From Acidovorax sp. FJL06 (lineage in GTDB: Bacteria; Pseudomonadota; Gammaproteobacteria; Burkholderiales; Burkholderiaceae_C): a stretch of DNA of 64,000 nt. A model generated the notes under the pieces. That model saw only the letters and a program-made list of their open reading frames with translations. It did not search any database and was not told the origin of the DNA. This document shows positions 58,637-64,000 of this stretch, piece by piece. Each line of letters starts with the position of its first letter. The stretch's first letter is position 1. The DNA is taken from positions 143,412 to 207,411 of the forward strand of contig NZ_QAJR01000017.1 in NCBI RefSeq assembly GCF_003852545.1, written 5' to 3'. The position numbers and the translations under genes were made by a program.

Positions 58637-59713
58637 ATGAACTTCGCTTTCCGCTCGAACGTTGTTTCCCTGCGCCGTGGCCTGCTGGCCGCAGCGGCTG
58701 CTGCCACGGCCCTGGCCGCCAGCGGCGGCGCCGTTGCGCAAACCAAGACGCTGTACATCGGCATGAATGGCGGCACGATGGAGAAGGCGTACACACAGTA
58801 CGTGTTCCCGGCCTTCGAGAAACTGCACGGCGTGAAGGTGGTGGTGGTGCCCGGCACCTCGTCCGACATCCTGGCCAAAGCCCAGGCCAACAAGGACAAA
58901 CCACAGATGCATGTGATGTTTCTGGACGACGGCATCATGGTGCGCGCCATGGGCATGGGCCTGTGCGAAAAGCAGCGCCCCAACCCGCACCTGAATGACA
59001 TCTACCCTGCCGCACGCTTCAAGGACGACCTGGCCAGTGGCGTGAGCCTGGGCATGACCGGCATCGCCTACAACACCAAGATGTTTGCGGAAAAGGGCTG
59101 GGCCGCGCCCACGTCGTGGATGGACTTTGCCGACCCCAAGTTCAAGGGCAAGGTGGTGTTCCAGTCCATGCCCTCGTCCTCGTTCGGCCTGCACGGCTTT
59201 TTGATGTTCAACCGCATCCAGGGCGGCAACGACAAGAACGTGGAGCCGGGCTTTACCAACTGGGCCAAGACGATTGGGCCCAATGTGCTGGAGTACATCC
59301 CCAGCTCGGCCAAGATCTCCGAGATGGTGCAGACCGGCGAGGCCGCACTGTTCCCGCTCACGCCCACAGCCGTGGCGGCGCTCAAGGTCAAGGGCATCCC
59401 GGTGGAATACGCACAGCCCAAGGAGGGCTCGGTGGTGCTGATGACCGGCCAGTGCGTGATCGCCAAGAACAGCGAGCCCGAGCTGGCGCAAAAGCTCGCC
59501 GAGTTCCTGCTGAGCCCGCTGGCCCAGGCCAATGTGCTGCAGTTTGGCGCGCAGATCCCCACCAACCCCAAGGCACCGGCCGTGGGTGAAGGCGCGGCCC
59601 AGGTCGCACAGATCAGCCAGTGGATGAAAAACGCCGTGACGCTGGACTGGGACAGCGTGAACGCCAACCGCCCCGCCTGGAACACACGCTGGAACAAGAC
59701 CATCGAGCGCTGA
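58637..59713 (+). CDS. ABC transporter substrate-binding protein (PotD type)
   Basis: 358 residues. Signal peptide to about residue 35 (AVA-QTK) with an RR near the start (SLRRGLLAAAAAATALAASGG), then a family 1/polyamine-type solute-binding fold (LYIGMNGGTMEKAY, GMTGIAYNTKMF). Delivers substrate to the importer encoded upstream. ATG at 58637, with GAAAGG upstream. Confidence 0.92.
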   Translation: MNFAFRSNVVSLRRGLLAAAAAATALAASGGAVAQTKTLYIGMNGGTMEKAYTQYVFPAFEKLHGVKVVVVPGTSSDILAKAQANKDKPQMHVMFLDDGIMVRAMGMGLCEKQRPNPHLNDIYPAARFKDDLASGVSLGMTGIAYNTKMFAEKGWAAPTSWMDFADPKFKGKVVFQSMPSSSFGLHGFLMFNRIQGGNDKNVEPGFTNWAKTIGPNVLEYIPSSAKISEMVQTGEAALFPLTPTAVAALKVKGIPVEYAQPKEGSVVLMTGQCVIAKNSEPELAQKLAEFLLSPLAQANVLQFGAQIPTNPKAPAVGEGAAQVAQISQWMKNAVTLDWDSVNANRPAWNTRWNKTIER

Positions 59714-59739
59714 GCGCAGGGGCAGGGCCCCACACCGGC

Positions 59740-59768
59740 GGGCCGTTTGTGACAAATGTCACCGGCCC
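59740..59768. promoter_or_regulatory. Long palindrome with CRP-like core
   Basis: TGTGA-N6-TCACC (59748-59763), one base from the CRP consensus, contains the perfect GTGACA-AA-TGTCAC and is flanked by GGGCCG/CGGCCC. It lies after the binding-protein stop and 107 bases before the cytochrome gene: either a CRP/FNR-type site for the latter or a T-less terminator. Confidence 0.4.
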
Positions 59769-59874
59769 CGCCCCGCCCTGGGCCTGAGGGTGTGCCAAAC
59801 CGCTTCTTCGACTTCAGAATCCGCCGCCTGAACACGGCAATTGGGTCGTTGGATCGAAGAAGAGGGATACCACC

Positions 59875-60861
59875 ATGAAACGCTGGATCACATGGACCGC
59901 TGGCGGCGCAATGCTGCTGGGGGTCTTGATTGCCGCCACGGCGGCCAGCGGCCTGTACCTGGCCGAAGAGAAGCGCAACCGCTACATCGACGTCAAGCCC
60001 CGCCCCGTGGCCTACACCACCGATGCGCAGACCATCGAGCGGGGCCGCTACCTGTATGCATCGCGCGGCTGCACCGACTGCCATGGCGCACAAGGCACGG
60101 GCCGCGAGTTCGTCAATGATGGCAAGGGCACGCGGCTGGCGGGCCCCAACATCACCCCCGCCGGCGCGGTGGCCCGCTACCAGCCCGAAGACTGGAACAG
60201 CGTGATTCGCCACGGCGTCAAGCCCAACGGCCGCCCTCTGCTGGTGATGCCCAGCGAAGACTACAACCGCTTGACCAACGACGACCTCAATGCCCTGGTG
60301 TCGTACGTGCGCCAGCTCACCCCCAAAGAAGGCACCCCAGCCGTCATCGAGCTGCCCCACCCGGCCTGGGTGCTCTATGGGCTGGGGGCCATCCCCGACG
60401 CTGCGGCACGCATCGACCACCAGCTCGCGCCCTCGCGGCCGGTGCCCGCAGGGGTGACGCTGGCCAACGGCCAGTACGTGGCCACCATGTGCATTGGCTG
60501 CCATGGCGTGGATAGGTCAGGCGGCAAAATCCCCGGCGGCCCGCCCGACTGGCCTGCGGCCGCCGACATCCGCCCCGGCGCCGAGAACGCCGACAGCGCC
60601 ATGGCGCGCTACCCCAACGCGGCGGGTTTTGTGGCCATGCTGCGCACCGGCAAGCGGCCCGATGGCACGCCCATCCAGGTGATGCCCTTCGAGTCGCTGG
60701 GCCAGCTCAGCGACGTGGATGCCCAGGCGCTGTACCTGTACCTGAGCGCCCCCACCGGCAGCGTGAAGCAGGACATGGGCAGCGCCCCAACGGCCCGGGG
60801 CACCCAGAGCAGTGCCAACACCCTGCCCTCGGGCCCGAGCGGGCTCAAGCTGCCGGGGTGA
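59875..60861 (+). CDS. Diheme cytochrome c
   Basis: 328 residues. Begins with a membrane-spanning signal/anchor (ITWTAGGAMLLGVLIAATAA). Two cytochrome c domains with heme sites CTDCH (~62-66) and CIGCH (~206-210). Methionine ligands likely in LVMPSEDY and VMPFESLG. Periplasmic electron carrier of the type that serves alcohol or sugar dehydrogenases. GAGGGA precedes the ATG. Confidence 0.93.
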   Translation: MKRWITWTAGGAMLLGVLIAATAASGLYLAEEKRNRYIDVKPRPVAYTTDAQTIERGRYLYASRGCTDCHGAQGTGREFVNDGKGTRLAGPNITPAGAVARYQPEDWNSVIRHGVKPNGRPLLVMPSEDYNRLTNDDLNALVSYVRQLTPKEGTPAVIELPHPAWVLYGLGAIPDAAARIDHQLAPSRPVPAGVTLANGQYVATMCIGCHGVDRSGGKIPGGPPDWPAAADIRPGAENADSAMARYPNAAGFVAMLRTGKRPDGTPIQVMPFESLGQLSDVDAQALYLYLSAPTGSVKQDMGSAPTARGTQSSANTLPSGPSGLKLPG

Positions 60862-60904
60862 ACGCGGGCACGATGCGGGCGCCCCCCGCCGCCGTCAGGG
60901 CAGG

Positions 60905-61672
60905 TCAGCTGCCGGGGTGCGGATGGGCGCCGTGAGTGGACGCAGGCACCGGCGCCAGGCTGTACGCGCCCATGGGCCCGCCCGGGGTGTTGCCGGGTAC
61001 TGGCGGCGGCGCCCGGCGCACGCGCGGCACCACGCTGAGCTGCACGGTGTCGAGCACCGGGCCGGGCACCACATTCAGGGCCTTGCGCGGCAGGTCCACC
61101 AGCTGCTCGGCATGCCACACACGCACCTGGGCCGCGCCCTCGGGCACGCTGGCAAAACGGGCGATGCCGTTGTCATCGGTCTTGAGCGTCCAGGCCGAGT
61201 CGGTCACAAACACATGGCCGCGCATGGAGCCATGCAGGTGGCAGCCCAGCAGCACCACACCGGGGGTGTCGAGCTTCACATCGGCAGAATTGGCGGGCTT
61301 GCCGTCGGCCTTGCCTGCCAGGCGCAGTTCAAAATTGGTGCTGGCCACGGCCGCGCCCGGTGCGGCAACCGGGGCCCCGCCTGCAGGGTTGCCGCGCACA
61401 TGGTGGTCCCAGCGGTCCTGGTTGGTGAAACGCACGGTGGTGCCGGGCATCACCACCGTGAGGGCGGGCACGAAGCGCATGCGCTCCTGCTCGATGGTGG
61501 GGCTGGCCTGCAGCAGGCTGGGCGCAGCCCCCGCCGTTGAGCCGGGGTACATCACCACCACGGCGTCGGGCACGGGCTTGCCCTCGCGGTCCAGCACCTG
61601 GATCTGCACGTTTCCGGCGTTAGCGCTTGCCCACAAAGCGCTTACAGCTATCAAAACAATAGTATTTTTCAT
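60905..61672 (-). CDS. Exported plastocyanin-like cupredoxin (often called methylamine utilisation protein)
   Basis: 255 residues. Signal peptide MKNTIVLIAVSALWASANA; then a carboxypeptidase-regulatory-like/cupredoxin domain with the copper ligands His (DHHVRGN) and Cys-His-Met in LLGCHLHGSMRGH, and a Pro/Gly-rich C-terminus. I chose ATG 61672, backed by AAGGAAAC just upstream; an ATG at 61684 overlaps the globin stop. The signal peptide is encoded by the family repeat (see findings). Downstream of the globin gene in the same operon. Confidence 0.85.
   Translation of the reverse strand: MKNTIVLIAVSALWASANAGNVQIQVLDREGKPVPDAVVVMYPGSTAGAAPSLLQASPTIEQERMRFVPALTVVMPGTTVRFTNQDRWDHHVRGNPAGGAPVAAPGAAVASTNFELRLAGKADGKPANSADVKLDTPGVVLLGCHLHGSMRGHVFVTDSAWTLKTDDNGIARFASVPEGAAQVRVWHAEQLVDLPRKALNVVPGPVLDTVQLSVVPRVRRAPPPVPGNTPGGPMGAYSLAPVPASTHGAHPHPGS
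61617..61668. repeat. Dispersed two-hairpin repeat, copy G (encodes a signal peptide)
   Basis: On the minus strand ACTATTGTTTTGATAGCTG, then AAGCGCTT...AAGCGCTAAC, both hairpins present. Lies entirely in coding sequence and supplies codons 4-19 of the cupredoxin. Matches copy F nearly base for base in its first 19 positions. Confidence 0.85.
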
Positions 61673-61680
61673 CGTTTCCT

Positions 61681-62139
61681 TCATCGCTTGGTGATCACGT
61701 CACGGTGCATGGGGGCCAGCAGGGCCAGCAGGCGGTTTTGCTGGGCAAAGGGGATGCCCTCTGCATCCATGGCGCTTTGCAGCACCTCGACCAGGGCGTT
61801 GAAGTGGCCCTTGTGGATGTCCATGTCGGCATGGACCGATTTCATGTCAGCGCCTTCATATTTGCAAGGGCCGCCACTGAGCTGGCAGATCTGGTCGGTC
61901 AGGCTTTCCTTGAGGGCGGCGGGCTTCACGTCCTTGAAGTGGCCGCCAATGCGCGGATCCTTCACCACACGGTTCACGAAGCCGTCCATCAGGCGGGTGA
62001 TGCCGGGCTTCTCGCCCAGCGCCTGGTACAGGCCCGCAGGGGCCATGGCCATGGCGGCGCTGCCCTGGGCAAACGCTGGTGGGGCCCACAAGCCCCCCAG
62101 AGCAATGGCAAGGGCGATGAGGGTTTGGGGGTGCGTCAT
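61681..62139 (-). CDS. Exported group I truncated hemoglobin-like protein
   Basis: 152 residues. Signal peptide to about residue 25 (AFA-QGS), then a trHbN/GlbN-type globin: LYQALGEKPGITRLMDGFVN at the start, FKDVKPAALKESLTDQICQLSGGPCKYEG in the middle, and a proximal His within DIHKGHFNAL. A secreted globin is unusual; NO or O2 chemistry in the periplasm is possible. Strong GAGGAG upstream of ATG 62139. Confidence 0.88.
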   Translation of the reverse strand: MTHPQTLIALAIALGGLWAPPAFAQGSAAMAMAPAGLYQALGEKPGITRLMDGFVNRVVKDPRIGGHFKDVKPAALKESLTDQICQLSGGPCKYEGADMKSVHADMDIHKGHFNALVEVLQSAMDAEGIPFAQQNRLLALLAPMHRDVITKR

Positions 62140-62153
62140 GACAATCTCCTCAC

Positions 62154-63092
62154 TCAGAATGCGACTTGGGCCGACAGGTAGTAGCCCGTCTGGCGGCGGT
62201 TGTTCGTGATGCCGGGCACGATGCGGCCCAGGTCCACATAGGCCAGCGTGAGCGACAGGTTCTTGCTGGGTGCCCAGGCGATGAAGAGGTCTTTCCAGTC
62301 GTCCTCGCGCAGCGCGGCACCCAGGCCGGCCGCGGCGCCCAGGGCCTGCAGGTTGTTGGGCTTGAAGCGGTACTCGGCCCCCACGGCCAGGTGCTTGTTG
62401 ATGAGGTACGCCACCGAGAACTCGGGCTGCAGGCTGCGGCGGTTCTTGCCCGGCGCGGCCGAGCCAAAGCCCAGCAGGCCGTTCTGGTTGGCGTTGGTGT
62501 AGCGCAGCGTGCCGTTGACCAGCAGGCTCTGCGCCAGCAGCAGCTTGGTGGCGCTCACGTACACATCGGTGCCGCTGGTTTGGGTGCCCAGAAAGTCCAG
62601 CACCGGCCCGATGGAGCCCGGGTGCACCCGCTTGTGCTCCAGCCCCACCGCAATCTGCGGCATCCAGCTGTCGCTGTCGAGCACGGCGTCGCCCGCCACC
62701 TTCAGCTTGACGCCCAGCACGTCCATCTTGAGGTGCTGGCCCGGCGCCACGCCAAACGGTGCAATGCCGTTGAGCGCGAGGGCGGGCGAGGCATCGAAGT
62801 CCTGCCGTGCCAGCGACAGCTCCAGCCGCTCGTGCAGGCCCAGGGCCACGCCATAACCGTTCAGGCTGTAGTCCTGCGTGGCGGCACGGGTGGCATAGGC
62901 GCTCACGCCCACCTCGCCCTCCGTGGCGTTGCTGCCGATCACGGCCCAGGGGGTGAGCCCGCCACCGGCCGACCCGGCGATGGTGCTGACGCCACCGGTG
63001 AGCAGCAGCTTGCCGGTATCGGCCTGGGCCCAGCCGCTGACCGTGGCTAGCACGGCCGCAGCCAGCAGGGTGAGTGAGGGCCTGTGTTTCAT
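62154..63092 (-). CDS. DUF3034 outer-membrane beta-barrel-like protein
   Basis: 312 residues. Signal peptide (~1-25, WAQA-DTG), then alternating aromatic/polar beta strands with many GLxxxYxxx patterns, ending in the terminal Phe AQVAF typical of outer-membrane proteins. Family DUF3034, function unknown. AGGAGA precedes the ATG at 63092. First gene of the globin/cupredoxin operon. Confidence 0.85.
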   Translation of the reverse strand: MKHRPSLTLLAAAVLATVSGWAQADTGKLLLTGGVSTIAGSAGGGLTPWAVIGSNATEGEVGVSAYATRAATQDYSLNGYGVALGLHERLELSLARQDFDASPALALNGIAPFGVAPGQHLKMDVLGVKLKVAGDAVLDSDSWMPQIAVGLEHKRVHPGSIGPVLDFLGTQTSGTDVYVSATKLLLAQSLLVNGTLRYTNANQNGLLGFGSAAPGKNRRSLQPEFSVAYLINKHLAVGAEYRFKPNNLQALGAAAGLGAALREDDWKDLFIAWAPSKNLSLTLAYVDLGRIVPGITNNRRQTGYYLSAQVAF

Positions 63093-63236
63093 CGCGGTCT
63101 CCTGTTCCAGTAAAAGAGGGGTTGCAAACAGCATTTGTCTTCTCCTTGCACATACGCCCCCGGCACCGGAGCAGATTCACGCATTCCGAAAATTTTTGAC
63201 AACCTTCAAAAAAACACGCGGGTCATGCTGGCCTGC

Positions 63237-64000
63237 TCAGAGCATCCGCTGGATCAGCGCCCCCTTGAACAGCACCGGCCCGGTGGGCCCGGTTGCACTG
63301 GGCACGCCGCCCTTGGGCTCCAGGCTGATGGCCAGTGCAGGCACCTGGCGCACATCGGCCTCGCCTGCCACGAGCTTGAGCAGCCTGTCCGGCCCCAGCA
63401 CGCCCAGCGAGCGCGGCCCGCCCGCAGGCGGCAGCGCCCACAGCTGCAGGGACTTGTCGGCGCCCTCCCGAAAGCCGCCCACGCGCTGCAACACGAGCTG
63501 GTTGTTTTGGGGGTCGAAGGTGACCAGCATCGACGCGGCCGCTTGGTCGTCGGCCAGCACGGCCACGTACTGGATCTGGGGCGTGGCCTGCAGTTGCTGC
63601 TGCAGGGCTGCGATCTGCGCGCCGGTGGTGGTGCGCAGGCCCCCGTTGACCTGCACCCCCACCCCCACGGCCGCCAGCGTGGCCAGGGCCCCGGCGGCTG
63701 CGGCGCCACGCCACACCAGCAGGTTGCGCCACCAGCCGCCAGGCGCCGGGGTGGGCCCGGCCTGCCGGGCAGCCTGCAAGGCCTGCTCCAGCTGGCTGGC
63801 CCGCACCAGGTTGTCGATGCGCGTCCACACGGCGGGCGACGGCGCCACCTGCGGTTGCAGCTCGGTCAGGCCCGACCAGCGGGTCTGCCACACCAGGGCG
63901 GCGGCGCGCACCGTGGCGTGCTCGCGGGCCAGGGTTTCAAAGCGGCGGCGGGCGCCGCCGCGCAGCGTGCCCAGGGCGTAGCTGGCGGCCAGGCGGTCGA
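63237..64000 (-). CDS. Anti-sigma factor, RskA-like, partial at window edge
   Basis: 254 residues visible; the frame is open through the right edge and upstream residues DRLAASYALGTLRGGARRRFE match the N-terminal zinc-less ASD of RskA/anti-sigma-K factors, so the true start lies beyond 64000. One transmembrane helix (GAAAAGALATLAAVGVGVQV, in the middle), then a periplasmic RskA domain (VLVTFDPQNNQLVLQRVG, LQLWALPPAG). The cognate ECF sigma gene should lie just right of the window. Confidence 0.9.
   Translation of the reverse strand, partial: DRLAASYALGTLRGGARRRFETLAREHATVRAAALVWQTRWSGLTELQPQVAPSPAVWTRIDNLVRASQLEQALQAARQAGPTPAPGGWWRNLLVWRGAAAAGALATLAAVGVGVQVNGGLRTTTGAQIAALQQQLQATPQIQYVAVLADDQAAASMLVTFDPQNNQLVLQRVGGFREGADKSLQLWALPPAGGPRSLGVLGPDRLLKLVAGEADVRQVPALAISLEPKGGVPSATGPTGPVLFKGALIQRML

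Noticed and set aside
60905-61672. Methylamine dehydrogenase pathway gene
   Set aside because: The common automatic name fits the cupredoxin domain only; no mau genes are nearby.

Overview
The window looks like chromosome of a high-GC betaproteobacterium of the Comamonadaceae, most like Acidovorax and relatives. This rests on the gene orders lepA-lepB-DUF4845-rnc-era-recO-pdxJ-acpS-nagZ, rpoE-rseA-rseB-mucD and rpmF-plsX-fabH-fabD-fabG-acpP-fabF, and on a short two-hairpin repeat (CTATTGTTTTGATAG plus AGCGCTT/AAGCGCT) of a type I know from that family. The genus is an inference; no rRNA or tRNA gene is visible.

Positions 1-4.8 kb (minus strand) hold the end of a split glycine decarboxylase (gcvPA, partial gcvPB) and a three-gene envelope set: MurJ-type flippase, HpcH/HpaI-type aldolase, initiating sugar transferase. 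At 4.9-8.3 kb (plus) are lysS and a response-regulator diguanylate cyclase overlapping a short MscS channel. From 8.5 to 28.1 kb almost everything reads leftward and is housekeeping: the lepA-to-nagZ operon, the sigma-E operon with its regulators and the periplasmic protease, and the fatty-acid cluster headed by yceD-rpmF. The lepA/mucD gap (16.5-17.0 kb) carries terminators, a possible leader attenuator and a helically phased array of DnaA-box-like sites.

From 28.1 to 41.7 kb are maf, an RsmI-like methylase, sppA, a Rieske protein, a HAD phosphatase, and rluC divergent from rne across about 600 bp, then yaaA, a prolyl-4-hydroxylase-like oxygenase, queF, a small membrane protein and dinB.

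From 41.8 kb onward the content is accessory metabolism. A LysR regulator diverges from a five-gene operon (ALDH7-type dehydrogenase, FAD amine/amino-acid oxidase, amino-acid binding protein, aminotransferase, ThDP enzyme) that fits lysine/2-aminoadipate-type catabolism. A small gene at 49.7 kb encodes a SeqA-N-like protein with paired ACTAGT palindromes over its promoter. An IclR regulator with strong inverted repeats diverges from a polyamine/opine-type ABC importer fused in one operon with a three-subunit (2Fe-2S/FAD/FAD) amine dehydrogenase. The right end has a diheme cytochrome c, an exported cupredoxin, an exported truncated globin, a DUF3034 outer-membrane protein and a partial anti-sigma factor.

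The most unusual observations are: the family repeat forming the signal peptide of the cupredoxin (and apparently invading the N-terminal codons of era and sppA); the DnaA-box array near lepA; the putatively self-regulated SeqA-N-like gene; and the periplasmic globin/cupredoxin module beside an anti-sigma factor.
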